A DNA stretch of 64,000 nucleotides from Rubrivivax gelatinosus (GTDB taxonomy: Bacteria > Pseudomonadota > Gammaproteobacteria > Burkholderiales > Burkholderiaceae_C). The position numbers and the translations under genes were made by a program. This document shows positions 19,686 to 28,431 of this stretch, piece after piece. Numbering within the stretch: position 1 is the first letter of the stretch; every line of letters begins with the position of its first letter. Where the stretch lies: the NCBI RefSeq assembly GCF_004340905.1, contig NZ_SLXD01000008.1:57288-121287 (forward strand). The letters run 5' to 3'. The notes below the pieces were generated by a model that worked only from the letters and a program-made list of their open reading frames with translations, was not told the DNA's origin and searched no databases.

Positions 19686-21236
19686 ATGCTGCTGCGACCC
19701 GGAGAACTCTCGCTCGACCAGCTGCAGGCGATCCACGCCGGCGGCCACAAGCTGATGATCGACCCGCAGGCCCTGCCCGGGCTGCGCGCCAGCGCCGCCG
19801 TCGTGCACGCCGCAGCCACCGGCGAGGCGCCGGTCTACGGCGTCAACACCGGCTTCGGCAAGCTGGCCAGCACGCGCATCGGCGAGGCCGACCTCGACAC
19901 GCTGCAGCGCAACCTGATCCGCTCGCACAGCGTCGGCGTCGGCGAGCCGCTGCCGGCGCCGGTCGTGCGGCTGATGCTGGCGCTGAAGGCCGCCAGCCTG
20001 GCGCGCGGCTTCTCGGGCGTGCGCCCGGTGGTCGTCGACACGCTGCTGGCGGTGCACGACGCCGGTCTCGTGCCCTGGGTGCCGGCGCAGGGCTCGGTCG
20101 GCGCCTCGGGCGACCTGGCGCCGCTGGCGCACATGACGCTGGCGCTGATGGGCGAAGGCGAGTTCCTGGTCGACGACGACGGCCGCCCGGTGCGGCGCGC
20201 CGCGGCCGAGGTGCTGCAGGCCGCCGGCATCCCGCCGCTGACGCTGGCCGCCAAGGAAGGCCTGGCGCTGATCAACGGCACGCAGACCAGCACCGCGCTG
20301 GCGCTGCACGCGCTGTTCTCGTTCGAGCCGGTGCTGGAGTCGGCGCTGGTGATCGGCGCGCTGACGGTCGACGCCGCACGCGGCAGCGACGGCCCGTTCG
20401 ACCCGCGCATCCACGCGCTGCGCGGCCAGCCGGGCCAGATCGACGTCGCCGAGGTCTACCGCCGCCTGCTCGCCGGCAGCGGCATCCGCGCCAGCCATGT
20501 CGACGGCGATGATCGCGTGCAGGACCCGTACTGCCTGCGCTGCCAGCCGCAGGTCGTCGGCGCCTGCCTGGACCAGCTGCGCCACGCCGCGCTGGTGCTG
20601 CTGCGCGAAGCCAATGCCGTGACCGACAACCCGCTCGTCTTCGCCGAGGATGGCGCGCTGGTCTCGGGCGGCAACTTCCACGCCGAGCCGGTGGCGCTGG
20701 CCGCCGACGCGATGGCCACCGCGATCGCCGAGGTCGGCGCGATCGCCGAGCGCCGCATCGCGATGCTGATCGACGCCAACGTCTCGCGCCTGCCGCCCTT
20801 CCTGGCGCGCGACGCCGGCCTGAACAGCGGCTTCATGATCGCCCACGTCACCGCCGCCGCGCTGGCTTCGGAGAACAAGTCGCTGGCGCACCCGGCCAGC
20901 GTCGACAGCCTGCCGACCAGCGCCAACCAGGAGGACCACGTCTCGATGGCGACCTTCGCGGCGCGCCGGCTGCAGCCGATGATCGCCAACGTCGCGCGCA
21001 TCCTCGGCATCGAGTGGCTGGCCGCGGCCCAGGGCATCGAGTTCCTGCGCCCGCTGGCGAGCTCCGAGCCGCTGGAAGCCGCGCACGCGCTGCTGCGCGC
21101 CGGCAGCCCGGCCATCGACGTCGACCGCTACCTGGCGCCGGACATCGAACACGCCGGCGCGCTGGTCGCCGACGGTGCGCTGGGCCGCATCCTGCACACG
21201 CTGCCGGGCTTGCCGCAGCTGTGGTCGCCGGCCTGA
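19686..21236 (+). CDS. hutH: Histidine ammonia-lyase HutH
   Basis: 516-residue ammonia-lyase that deaminates L-histidine to urocanate, the first pathway step. The autocatalytic MIO cofactor triad Ala140-Ser141-Gly142 is intact within G-A-S-G-D-L-A-P-L. The N-terminal Y-G-V-N-T-G-F-G motif and the later [11 protein letters not shown] and [10 protein letters not shown] segments are diagnostic. The gene follows hutU immediately, with AAGGAG overlapping the hutU end. Its product's action generates urocanate, the inducer that relieves HutC repression in studied systems. Confidence 0.97.
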   Translation: MLLRPGELSLDQLQAIHAGGHKLMIDPQALPGLRASAAVVHAAATGEAPVYGVNTGFGKLASTRIGEADLDTLQRNLIRSHSVGVGEPLPAPVVRLMLALKAASLARGFSGVRPVVVDTLLAVHDAGLVPWVPAQGSVGASGDLAPLAHMTLALMGEGEFLVDDDGRPVRRAAAEVLQAAGIPPLTLAAKEGLALINGTQTSTALALHALFSFEPVLESALVIGALTVDAARGSDGPFDPRIHALRGQPGQIDVAEVYRRLLAGSGIRASHVDGDDRVQDPYCLRCQPQVVGACLDQLRHAALVLLREANAVTDNPLVFAEDGALVSGGNFHAEPVALAADAMATAIAEVGAIAERRIAMLIDANVSRLPPFLARDAGLNSGFMIAHVTAAALASENKSLAHPASVDSLPTSANQEDHVSMATFAARRLQPMIANVARILGIEWLAAAQGIEFLRPLASSEPLEAAHALLRAGSPAIDVDRYLAPDIEHAGALVADGALGRILHTLPGLPQLWSPA

Positions 21237-21337
21237 CTCAAGGATCGTGACGACAGGCCGATAAACCGGTCTGACGTCGGCCGCCCGGCGGGTGGCGGCG
21301 TGCCCCCCGCGGCGGTTCGCACGCCGGAGATCCGTCC

Positions 21338-23455
21338 GTGTCCACGCCACGCCGCCCTTTGCTGCAGCTCTGTCCGCCCGGGCCCGGGCGTCGGCGCTCG
21401 TCCGGCTGTCCCTATCCGGACTCGCCCTGCGCGCCGGCCACGCTCGAGCCGCTGGACCTGCTGCGTGCGCCGGTCTGGATCTTCGACATCGACCACCGCC
21501 GTGTCGCCTGGGCCAACCACGCGGCGCTGGAGGTCTGGCGTGCCGACAGCCGCGAGGCGCTGGCCGCGCGCGACCTGGGCGCCGACATGTCGACCACCGT
21601 GGCCGCACGCCTGGCGCAGTACCAGGCCGACTTCGCGTCGCACGGCGCGGTCTTCAACGAGCAGTGGACGCTGTTCCCCGAAGGGCGCCCGGTGCCGATG
21701 CAGATGCAGCTCAGCGGCTGGCGGCTGGAGGACGGCCGCATGGCGATGCTCTGCGAGGGCCGGCCGATCGAACACTCGACGCCCGAGTCGCTGCGCGCCG
21801 TCGACGCGCTGCTGCACACGCCGATGATGATCTCGCTGCACGCGCTGGACGGCGCTGCGCTGTATCGCAACCCCGCGGCACGGGCCTCGGTGCGCCGCCA
21901 CGACGAAGGCCTGCGCGAACGTTTTGCCGACGCCGAGGCGCTGGCCGCGCTGCTGCGCCGCCTGGAGTCCGAAGGCGAGGCGACGCTGACGATGGCCGTG
22001 CACACCGCCGCCGGCCCGCGCTGGCACGAGGTCTCGGCGCGCCGCCGCCGCGACGCCGTCACCGGCGCCGAGGTGCTGCTGCTCGGCGAGACCGACGTCA
22101 CCCCGCTCAAGCAGAGCGAGGCCCAGGCGCGTTTCATGTCCGAGCACGACGGTCTCACCCAGCTGCCCAACCGCGCCGCGGCGCAGGCGCACTTCCGCCG
22201 CCTCGTCGAGCAGGTGCGCGCGGCACCGGCGGACCGGCCGCTGAAGGCCGCCGTCGTGCTGATCGACCTGGACCACTTCAAGGACGTCAACGACTCCTGG
22301 GGCCACGCCGCCGGCGACGAACTGCTGGTGCAGGTGGCGGCGCGTTTTGCCGGCGCGGTGCGGCGCGACGACCTGGTTGCGCGTTTCGGCGGCGACGAGT
22401 TCCTGATCCTGCTGGCCGCACCCGACCCGCGGCGCGAGGTCGCACGCATCCACGCCCGGCTGCGCGAGCGCCTGGCAAGGCCCTTCGAGCTCGCCGGCGT
22501 GCAGGCGCGGGTCGCGGCCACCGTCGGCGCCAGCGTCTTCCCCGACGACGGCGAGGATTTCGAGCGCCTGCTGCAGCACGCCGACCTGGCGATGTACCGC
22601 GGCAAGGCCGAAGGACGCGACGCGCTCGCCTTCTACGAAGCCGGCATGAGCCTCACCCTGCAGGCGCGCACGCGCATGGAGCAGGAGCTGCGCCTGGCAC
22701 TCTCGCGCCACGAGTTCGAACTCTTCTACCAGCCGCGTGTCAGCGCCGGCGTGCCGCGAATCGTCGGCGCCGAGGCGCTGCTGCGCTGGCGCCACCCCGA
22801 ACGCGGCTGGGTGCTGCCGGGCGAGTTCATCCCGGTCTGCGAGGCCGCCGGGCTGATGCGTGAACTGGGCCGGCGGGCCTTCGAGATGGCGGCGCGCCAG
22901 CAGGCCGGCTGGTGGGCGGCGGGCCGGCGGCTGAAGCTGTCGGTCAACCTCTCGCCCTGCGAGTTCGAGGATCCCTGGCTGCTCGACGAGATCCAGACCG
23001 TGCTGCGCGAGACCGGCTGCCCGCCGCAGGCGCTGGAGATCGAGATCACCGAGTCCATGCTCGTCGCCGAAGGCGAGCGCACCACCCGGCTGGTCGAGGG
23101 GCTGCGTGAACTGGGGCTGTCGGTCGCGCTCGACGACTTCGGCATCGGCTATTCGCACCTGGCCTATCTGCAGCGGCTGCCCTTCACCTCGCTGAAGATC
23201 GACCGCAGCTTCGTGCAGGCGCCGCCCCAGGAGCGCCCGGTGGCCGAGGCCATCGTCGGCCTGTGCCGGGCGATGAAGCTGCATCCGGTGGCCGAGGGGG
23301 TCGAGACCGAGGCCCAGCGGCGCTGGCTGGAGGCGCTCGGCGTCGCCGAGTTCCAGGGCTGGCTGTTCGCGCCGGCGCTGCCGCGCGAGCGTTTCGAGGC
23401 GCTGCTCGACGGCGGCACGCTGCCCTGCGCGGCGGCCCCCGCGGATCCGGTGTAA
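21338..23455 (+). CDS. PAS-GGDEF-EAL cyclic-di-GMP regulator
   Basis: 705-residue soluble protein. Two PAS-like regions fill residues ~30-270. A GGDEF domain has an intact GGDEF at 351-355, with an RxxD inhibitory site (R-R-D-D) five residues before it. An EAL domain starts with E-A-L at 479-481 and keeps [19 protein letters not shown] and V-A-E-G-V-E. Both catalytic domains look capable of activity, so the net effect on c-di-GMP is unclear. The start is the GTG at 21338 after a C-G-G-A-G-A site. Its stop codon overlaps the putative ECF -35 element of the following bufferin operon. Confidence 0.92.
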   Translation: MSTPRRPLLQLCPPGPGRRRSSGCPYPDSPCAPATLEPLDLLRAPVWIFDIDHRRVAWANHAALEVWRADSREALAARDLGADMSTTVAARLAQYQADFASHGAVFNEQWTLFPEGRPVPMQMQLSGWRLEDGRMAMLCEGRPIEHSTPESLRAVDALLHTPMMISLHALDGAALYRNPAARASVRRHDEGLRERFADAEALAALLRRLESEGEATLTMAVHTAAGPRWHEVSARRRRDAVTGAEVLLLGETDVTPLKQSEAQARFMSEHDGLTQLPNRAAAQAHFRRLVEQVRAAPADRPLKAAVVLIDLDHFKDVNDSWGHAAGDELLVQVAARFAGAVRRDDLVARFGGDEFLILLAAPDPRREVARIHARLRERLARPFELAGVQARVAATVGASVFPDDGEDFERLLQHADLAMYRGKAEGRDALAFYEAGMSLTLQARTRMEQELRLALSRHEFELFYQPRVSAGVPRIVGAEALLRWRHPERGWVLPGEFIPVCEAAGLMRELGRRAFEMAARQQAGWWAAGRRLKLSVNLSPCEFEDPWLLDEIQTVLRETGCPPQALEIEITESMLVAEGERTTRLVEGLRELGLSVALDDFGIGYSHLAYLQRLPFTSLKIDRSFVQAPPQERPVAEAIVGLCRAMKLHPVAEGVETEAQRRWLEALGVAEFQGWLFAPALPRERFEALLDGGTLPCAAAPADPV

Positions 23456-23479
23456 CCGCCGGGCGGCTTCGTTCGTATG
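23451..23479 (+). promoter_or_regulatory. Candidate ECF-sigma promoter of the bufferin operon
   Basis: TGTAACC at 23451-23457 overlaps the TAA stop of the preceding gene. It is followed 15 bases later by CGTATG (23473-23478). TGTAACC resembles the AAC-containing -35 boxes of several ECF sigma groups, including those paired with DUF1109/NrsF anti-sigmas. The bufA ATG is 55 bases downstream of the -10-like box. Not experimentally supported here. Confidence 0.45.
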
Positions 23480-23532
23480 GCAGGAGGGCGCCGCTTGGGC
23501 GTCCGATCGCCATCCACGACGAAGGAGCCCCG

Positions 23533-23856
23533 ATGAACCCGAACGTTTCGCTGCCCGCTGCCACGCTTGCCCTCGCGCTGGGCGCCGCGCTGACCCTGGC
23601 CGCCGCCCCGGTGCAGGCCGCCGAGGCCGGCGCCAAGGAGAAGTGCTATGGCGTCGCGATGAAGGGCCACAACGACTGCGCCGCCGGCCCCGGCACCAGC
23701 TGCGCCGGCAGCTCGCGCACCGAGCACCAGGGCAACGCCTGGTCCTACGTGCCGGCCGGTACCTGCGACAAGACGATGTCCAAGACCTCGCCCACCGGCT
23801 TCGGGCAGACCATGCCGTTCAAGGAGAAGGCCAAGGAGATGGGCAAGGAGATGTGA
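23533..23856 (+). CDS. bufA1: Bufferin precursor peptide, BufA1-like (DUF2282)
   Basis: 107 residues. A cleavable signal peptide of about 30 residues ([16 protein letters not shown]) precedes a short mature part with four cysteines at 38, 49, 57 and 78, in the contexts K-C-Y-G-V-A, N-D-C-A, S-C-A-G and G-T-C-D. This is the DUF2282/BufA1 pattern. In characterised bufferins the precursor is modified by an MNIO enzyme at central cysteines, forming copper-binding heterocycles, and is exported to the periplasm. GAAGGAG precedes the ATG. It heads a five-gene unit with MNIO/DUF2063, DoxX, sigma factor and anti-sigma. The C-terminus is Lys-rich. Confidence 0.88.
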   Translation: MNPNVSLPAATLALALGAALTLAAAPVQAAEAGAKEKCYGVAMKGHNDCAAGPGTSCAGSSRTEHQGNAWSYVPAGTCDKTMSKTSPTGFGQTMPFKEKAKEMGKEM

Positions 23857-23861
23857 GCGCC

Positions 23862-25517
23862 ATGCACGCCCGCCTGGCCGGTCTCGGCTTCAAGCCCCAG
23901 CACGCGGGCGCGCTGCTGGCCGGCGAGGCCGTGGTCGACTTCCTCGAAGTGCACGCCGAGAACTACATGGTCGACGGCGGCCCGCGGCTGCGCCTGCTCG
24001 AGCGCCTGCGCGAACGCTGGCCGCTGTCGGTGCACGGCGTCGGGCTGTCGCTGGGCGGCCTGCAGCCGCCCGACGCGGCGCACCTGGCGCGGCTGGCGGC
24101 GCTGGTGCGGCGCTTCGAGCCGCGCTGGGTGTCCGAGCATCTGGCGTGGTCGGCGCACGGCGGCACCTGTTTCCCCGACCTGCTGCCGCTGGTCTACGAC
24201 GAGGCCGCGCTGGTGCGTGTCGCCGCGCACGTCGACCGCCTGCAGCAGGCGCTGGGGCGGCAGGTGCTGATCGAGAACCCCAGCACCTACCTCGAGTTCG
24301 ACGCCAGCGTGCTCGACGAAGGCGAGTTCCTCGCCGAACTGGTGCGGCGCAGCGGCTGCGCGCTGCTGCTGGACCTGAACAACGCCTGGGTCGGCGCCGT
24401 CAACCACGGCCGCGACGCCTGGGCGCTGGTGGCGGCGTTGCCGCCTTCGGCGGTCGGCGAGATCCACCTCGCCGGCTTCGCCGAGGACCGCGATGCCGCT
24501 GGCGCGCCGCTGCTGATCGACAACCACGGCTCGGCCGTCGCCGATCCGGTCTGGGCGCTGTACCGGCGCACCCTGCAGCGCCTGGGCCCGGTGCCGACGC
24601 TGATCGAACGCGACCACGAGGTGCCGCCGCTGGCGGTGCTGGCGGCCGAACTGGCGCAGGTCCGCCGCGCGCTGGCCGAGACGCCGGCGGCAGCTGCCGT
24701 GGGCGCCGACGCGCCACGCCGCCTGTCCAGGCCGGCCCCGGCAGCGGCAGACGAGCCGCTGCCGGCCTTTGCCGCCGCACTGCTGGACCCGGCCGCGGCC
24801 GTGCCGCCGGGCCTGCGGGCCTGGAACGGCTCGGACCCCGCGGTGCGCCTGGCGGTGCACCGCAACAACGTCGCCGCCGCCTGGGTGCGGGCCCTGGCCG
24901 ACGGCTTCCCGGTCCTGCGCCGGCTGGTCGGCGAGGCCTGCTTCGACACCCTGGCGCTGACCCACGCACGCCACGAACCTCCGCCCGGCCCGGTGCTCGG
25001 CGACTGGGGCGACGGCTTCGCCGCGACGATCAGGCGCTGCGAACCGATGCATGGCCTGCCCTGGCTGGCCGAGGTCGCGCAGCTGGAGCGGGCGCGCGTG
25101 CGCGCCGCGCTGGCCGCCGATGCCGCGCCCCTGGCCACGGCCGCCGTGCAGGCGCATCTGGCGCACCCCGAGCACCTGCCCGGCGCCCGGCTGCAACTGC
25201 ATCCGTCGCTGGCGGCGCTGTGTTTCGACCACGCGGCCGTCTCGATCTGGGCGGCGCACCAGGGCGACGAACTGCCGCCGACGCTCGCGACCGACGGCGC
25301 CGAGGCTGCGCTCGTGCTGCGCGACGCCGGCGACGCGGTGCTGACGCTGGCCGTCGACGCGCCGGCCGCCACGTTCTGCGCCGCGCTGGCCGCGGGCCGG
25401 CCGCTGGGCGCCGCGGCCGCCGAGGCCGGGCCCGCCCTGGACCTGGCGGCGACGCTGGCGCTGCTGCTCCGCCACGCTGCCGTGGTCGGCTGGGAACACC
25501 GCATGGAGGCCGCATGA
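23862..25517 (+). CDS. bufB-bufC: Fused MNIO (DUF692, BufB-like) and DUF2063 (BufC-like) bufferin maturase
   Basis: 551 residues in one uninterrupted frame. Residues ~1-280 are a multinuclear non-haem iron oxygenase barrel. Likely metal ligands are visible: H58 (V-H-G-V-G), H93 (S-E-H-L), E138 (I-E-N-P), D171 (L-D-L-N-N), E200/H202 (E-I-H-L-A-G-F), D220/H222 and E249 (E-R-D-H-E). Residues ~300-551 match DUF2063, the partner that recruits the precursor. In described loci these are two proteins; here a ~20-residue Ala/Pro linker joins them. A GTG at 23853 overlapping the bufA stop (GTGA) is an alternative start; the ATG has AAGGAG 11 bases upstream. Its 3' end overlaps doxX by ATGA. Confidence 0.88.
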   Translation: MHARLAGLGFKPQHAGALLAGEAVVDFLEVHAENYMVDGGPRLRLLERLRERWPLSVHGVGLSLGGLQPPDAAHLARLAALVRRFEPRWVSEHLAWSAHGGTCFPDLLPLVYDEAALVRVAAHVDRLQQALGRQVLIENPSTYLEFDASVLDEGEFLAELVRRSGCALLLDLNNAWVGAVNHGRDAWALVAALPPSAVGEIHLAGFAEDRDAAGAPLLIDNHGSAVADPVWALYRRTLQRLGPVPTLIERDHEVPPLAVLAAELAQVRRALAETPAAAAVGADAPRRLSRPAPAAADEPLPAFAAALLDPAAAVPPGLRAWNGSDPAVRLAVHRNNVAAAWVRALADGFPVLRRLVGEACFDTLALTHARHEPPPGPVLGDWGDGFAATIRRCEPMHGLPWLAEVAQLERARVRAALAADAAPLATAAVQAHLAHPEHLPGARLQLHPSLAALCFDHAAVSIWAAHQGDELPPTLATDGAEAALVLRDAGDAVLTLAVDAPAATFCAALAAGRPLGAAAAEAGPALDLAATLALLLRHAAVVGWEHRMEAA

Positions 25518-25969
25518 ACCTGAAGGAACCGGCCGAGGCCGCGGTGCAGCTGCTCGCGCGCGTGGCCCTCGCCGGCCTGTTCTGGCGCTCGGGCCAGACC
25601 AAGGTGGAAGGTTTCGTGCTCGACCTGGCCGAGGGCCGCTTCGAGATCGGCTGGCCGCGGCTGGCGCCGCAGGCCGTCGACCTGTTCCGCGACGAGTACC
25701 GGCTGCCCGGGCTGCCGCCCGAGGCGGCGGCGGTGCTGGCCGCCGGCGCCGAGCACCTGCTGCCGCTGCTGCTGCTGCTCGGTCTGGGCACACGCGGCGC
25801 GGCGCTGGGCCTGCTGGGGATGACGGCGGTGATCCAGGTCTTCGTCTACCCCGGCGCCTGGCCGACGCACGGCGTCTGGGCGGCGGCACTCGCGTGGCTG
25901 GTGCTGCGCGGCGGCGGGCCGTGGTCGCTGGACGCCTGGATCGTGCGCTGGCGCACGGCCCCCGCATGA
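25514..25969 (+). CDS. DoxX family membrane protein of the bufferin operon
   Basis: 151 residues with four likely membrane segments, in the DoxX fold: L-A-R-V-A-L-A-G-L-F-W-R-S-G, a central L-L-P-L-L-L-L-L-G-L-G, A-L-G-L-L-G-M-T-A-V-I-Q, and W-A-A-A-L-A-W-L-V-L-R. DoxX proteins regularly accompany BufA/B/C; a respiratory or quinone-linked redox role has been proposed for the family. The start codon overlaps the preceding stop (ATGA), and its own stop overlaps the sigma-factor start in the same way, so it is translated as part of one polycistron. Confidence 0.85.
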   Translation: MNLKEPAEAAVQLLARVALAGLFWRSGQTKVEGFVLDLAEGRFEIGWPRLAPQAVDLFRDEYRLPGLPPEAAAVLAAGAEHLLPLLLLLGLGTRGAALGLLGMTAVIQVFVYPGAWPTHGVWAAALAWLVLRGGGPWSLDAWIVRWRTAPA

Positions 25970-26601
25970 GCACGTCCGAGCTGATGTGCCCGGGCTGGCC
26001 GGGCGCCGAGAATCGGCGCGTGTCACAGCCCGACGCCCCGCCCGCCTCGCCGTCCGACGACGAGTTCGAGCGCCGCATCGCGCCGCCTTGGCGGCGCGCG
26101 CACGACGGCGACGAAGCCGCCTACCGCGAGGCGCTGACGCTGGCCGCCGCGCGGCTGCGCGCCTATCTGCGCCGGCGGCTGGCGGCGCGCCCTGACGAGG
26201 TCGAGGACCTGGTGCAGGAGACGCTGCTGGCGCTGCACCTGCACCGCGGCAGCTGGGACCCGGGCCTGCCGGTCGGCGCCTGGATGCTGGCGATCGCGCG
26301 CCACAAGCTCATCGACCACCTGCGCCGCCATGGCCGCCGCGAGGCGCTGCACGAGCCGCTGGACGAGGTCGGCGACGAGCAGCTCGCGGCGCCGGCGCCC
26401 GAGGCCGGCTCGGCGCGCGACCTGCAGCGTCTGCTGCAGGCGCTGCCGGCGGCGCAGCGGGCGGCGATCGTGCTGACGCGGCTGGAAGGCCTGTCGGTGC
26501 CCGAGGCGGCGCAGCGCACCGGCGCCAGCGAGTCGGCGATCAAGGTGCAGGTGCACCGCGGGCTCAAGCGGCTCGCGGCCCTGGTGAGGAGAACGGGATG
26601 A
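25966..26601 (+). CDS. ECF RNA polymerase sigma factor (SigF-like)
   Basis: 211 residues. Region 2 is recognised by D-E-V-E-D-L-V-Q-E-T-L-L-A-L-H and W-M-L-A-I-A-R-H-K-L-I-D-H-L-R-R. Region 4 ends with A-I-V-L-T-R-L-E-G-L-S-V-P-E-A-A and S-A-I-K-V-Q-V-H-R-G-L-K-R-L. In Caulobacter, SigF paired with membrane anti-sigma NrsF controls bufferin-type genes in response to metals. The same order here (precursor, maturase, DoxX, sigma, anti-sigma) supports an autoregulated operon. An N-terminal ~45 residue extension is rich in Pro and Asp. It overlaps doxX and the anti-sigma gene by ATGA at both ends. Confidence 0.9.
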   Translation: MSTSELMCPGWPGAENRRVSQPDAPPASPSDDEFERRIAPPWRRAHDGDEAAYREALTLAAARLRAYLRRRLAARPDEVEDLVQETLLALHLHRGSWDPGLPVGAWMLAIARHKLIDHLRRHGRREALHEPLDEVGDEQLAAPAPEAGSARDLQRLLQALPAAQRAAIVLTRLEGLSVPEAAQRTGASESAIKVQVHRGLKRLAALVRRTG

Positions 26602-27236
26602 AGACTGAGCAGTGGATCGAACTGCTGGCCTGTTCGGCCGGCCCGGCGCCGCGCGGTGTCGCGGCACGGCGGCTGACGGCGGCGCTGGGCGCCGGCCTGG
26701 TGGCCAGTGTCGCGATCGCGGTGCTGGGGCTGGGAGCCGTGCCGGGCACGATGTTCATGACGCCGGCGCCGTGGTTCAAGCTGGTCTATGCCGCGGCGAT
26801 GGTCGCCGCCGCCGCCTGGCTGGCGGCGAAGCTGGCGCGGCCGCTGGTCGCGGGTGTGCGACGCCCGGCCACGGCCGTGGCGGCCGTGCTGGCGCTGGTG
26901 GCCGCGGCGGGGCTGGCGAACTGGTTCGCAACCCCGCAGGCGGCACGCCTGCCGGCTTTGCTCGGCCACTCGTCGTGGTCGTGCCCGGCGGCGGTGCTGG
27001 GGCTGTCCCTGCCGGCGCTGGGCGCCGTGCTGTGGGCCTTGCGTGCGCTGGCACCGACGCGGCCGCGGGCCGCGGGTGCCGCAGCCGGCCTCGCGGCCGG
27101 GGCCGCGGGTGCATTCGGCTACGCGCTGTCGTGTACCGAGGCGGCGATTTCGTTCTCGGCGCTGTGGTACACGCTGGGCATTGCCGCCAGTAGCGCGCTC
27201 GGCGCGCTTCTCGGCGGACGCGCGCTGCGCTGGTGA
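26598..27236 (+). CDS. nrsF: NrsF-type (DUF1109) membrane anti-sigma factor
   Basis: 212 residues. A short cytoplasmic N-terminus (K-T-E-Q-W-I-E-L-L-A) leads into about six membrane helices, the DUF1109/NrsF topology. A cysteine occurs in S-W-S-C-P-A and another in A-L-S-C-T-E-A; conserved periplasmic cysteines are part of the metal-sensing anti-sigma NrsF in Caulobacter. The start overlaps the sigma factor stop (ATGA). It is the last gene of the operon and ends 20 bases from the convergent cspA stop. It probably sequesters the cognate sigma factor at the membrane until a metal or redox signal arrives. Confidence 0.87.
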   Translation: MKTEQWIELLACSAGPAPRGVAARRLTAALGAGLVASVAIAVLGLGAVPGTMFMTPAPWFKLVYAAAMVAAAAWLAAKLARPLVAGVRRPATAVAAVLALVAAAGLANWFATPQAARLPALLGHSSWSCPAAVLGLSLPALGAVLWALRALAPTRPRAAGAAAGLAAGAAGAFGYALSCTEAAISFSALWYTLGIAASSALGALLGGRALRW

Positions 27237-27255
27237 CGGCGGCTGCCGTCGCCGA

Positions 27256-27465
27256 TCAGAGGGCGCGGATGCGCGAGGCCTGCGGGCCCTTCTGGCCTTG
27301 CGTCACCTCGAACTCGACACGCTGGTTCTCGGTCAGCGTCTTGAAACCCGTGCCCTGGATTTCCTTGAAGTGGGCGAACAGGTCCTTGCCGCCGCCGTCG
27401 GGCGTGATGAAGCCGTAGCCCTTGCTCTCGTTGAACCACTTCACGGTTCCGGTTTCGGTCGTCAT
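27256..27465 (-). CDS. cspA: Cold-shock protein, CspA family
   Basis: 69-residue single cold-shock domain. The RNA-binding motifs RNP1 (K-G-Y-G-F-I) and RNP2 (D-L-F-A-H-F) are intact, with G-T-V-K-W-F-N at the N-terminus. These proteins melt RNA secondary structure and some are constitutive. Downstream of infA by 42 bases on the same strand, suggesting one transcript with the translation factor. The short leader gives no room for the long thermosensor 5' UTR of classical cold-induced cspA if transcribed from infA. Confidence 0.95.
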   Translation of the reverse strand: MTTETGTVKWFNESKGYGFITPDGGGKDLFAHFKEIQGTGFKTLTENQRVEFEVTQGQKGPQASRIRAL

Positions 27466-27507
27466 GTCGTCATTTCCTTTCGGTTGGTCAATACAGTCGG
27501 AGCGCGC

Positions 27508-27774
27508 TCAGCGACGCGATCCGTGGTTCTGGGAAGGGGCGGGGGCCGCGCGCCGCTCGAGGTGGCGGAACGTGATGCGGCCCTTGCTGAGGTCGTAAGG
27601 CGAGAGTTCCAGCGACACGCTGTCTCCCGCGAGGATGCGGATGTGGTGCTTGCGCATCTTGCCGCCGGTGTAAGCCACCAGGCGGTGGCCGTTGTCCAGC
27701 GTCACGCGGAATCGCGAGTCCGGGAGGATCTCGTCGACCACGCCGCGCATCTCGATCAGTTCTTCCTTGGCCAT
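27508..27774 (-). CDS. infA: Translation initiation factor IF-1 with C-terminal extension
   Basis: 88 residues. The first ~72 match IF-1: [26 protein letters not shown], and [14 protein letters not shown]-1 binds the ribosomal A site during initiation. A 16-residue basic tail ([13 protein letters not shown]) follows the usual end. Because it lies beside cspA rather than in a ribosomal-protein operon, it is probably a second infA copy of the kind seen in Burkholderiales. Its start overlaps the end of the upstream small conserved gene. Confidence 0.93.
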   Translation of the reverse strand: MAKEELIEMRGVVDEILPDSRFRVTLDNGHRLVAYTGGKMRKHHIRILAGDSVSLELSPYDLSKGRITFRHLERRAAPAPSQNHGSRR

Positions 27775-28244
27775 GGGTGCTCCTGTTCCGTGTCGATGGC
27801 GGCGTCCCGGTCCTGGGTCCGGGCCACCCAGGCCAGGCCTTCGGTGGTCGCGTGGTGGGCGGCGGCGTCGCGTGTGGTGAAGCGGGGCAGAAGGCGCAGC
27901 ACGCGGTCATGCGTGGCGCGGCCGCTGCCGCTGCGGATGGACACCGAGGCGGCAAAGCCGTCGGTGTCGTGTCGGGTCAGGGGCGACACGGTGTATCGCC
28001 CGACCTGGATCGGTGTGTGGATGAAGGTCTTTCGGTGGGGCGGAGGGCTCCGCCCCGGTATTGCAAAAGCCGCGCGAGGGCGCGACGACGAACGATCGGT
28101 ACTGAGCCTGCAGGGGTATTCGCTGCGTGCTCGGCGCGGTCCGCTGGGGGACTCGGCGAGTGGAGGTGGATCAGGCCTCGGTCTCGGCGCAGCGTGCCTG
28201 CCGTGAGGCAGAAAGGACACGTTCGGGCGAGGCGCACCGCGCAT
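27756..28244 (-). CDS. Conserved hypothetical protein upstream of infA-cspA
   Basis: The frame encodes up to 162 residues. The C-terminal ~85 residues ([12 protein letters not shown], then [12 protein letters not shown], then [10 protein letters not shown]) look like a compact beta-rich domain seen in small proteins next to csp genes in related bacteria. The N-terminal ~75 residues are Pro/Arg-rich and may not be translated; no good internal start codon is visible, so the start is uncertain. It overlaps infA by 19 bases on the same strand. No function is known. Confidence 0.5.
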   Translation of the reverse strand: MRGAPRPNVSFLPHGRHAAPRPRPDPPPLAESPSGPRRARSEYPCRLSTDRSSSRPRAAFAIPGRSPPPHRKTFIHTPIQVGRYTVSPLTRHDTDGFAASVSIRSGSGRATHDRVLRLLPRFTTRDAAAHHATTEGLAWVARTQDRDAAIDTEQEHPWPRKN

Positions 28245-28330
28245 TGTCGCATACCCGCGTACCGTGTGTGGTACTAATGCGCCACACCTGTTCCCGGGGG
28301 GCGCATCCCGGGTCGGGGCGGCGGCGCGCC

Positions 28331-28344
28331 GTGACGCAGTTCAC
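28331..28344. promoter_or_regulatory. CRP/FNR-type palindrome upstream of first EIIC-EAL gene
   Basis: GTGA-CGCAGT-TCAC matches the GTGA-N6-TCAC core of the CRP-family consensus. Its centre is about 94 bases upstream of the ATG at 28432. An equivalent site sits before the second paralogue. Confidence 0.5.
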
Positions 28345-28431
28345 GCGCCGGCGCTGCAGCGGCGCGTGCCCGGGCCGAAATCAGCGGGGACGGCGTGTTC
28401 TGATCGCGCCCCGAATGCCGCCCCCGCCCTG

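Noticed and set aside
21256..21282. Inverted repeat GGCCGA...TCGGCC after hutH
   Set aside because: Six-base arms with a 15-base spacer are expected by chance in such GC-rich DNA.
23745..26078. 777-codon minus-strand frame opposite the bufferin operon
   Set aside because: Antisense to intact MNIO, DUF2063 and DoxX sequences; composition is that of a shadow.
27756..28244. Full-length 162-residue protein upstream of infA
   Set aside because: Only the C-terminal half has conserved-looking sequence; the Pro/Arg-rich N-terminal half may be untranslated, so the start is flagged as uncertain rather than asserted.
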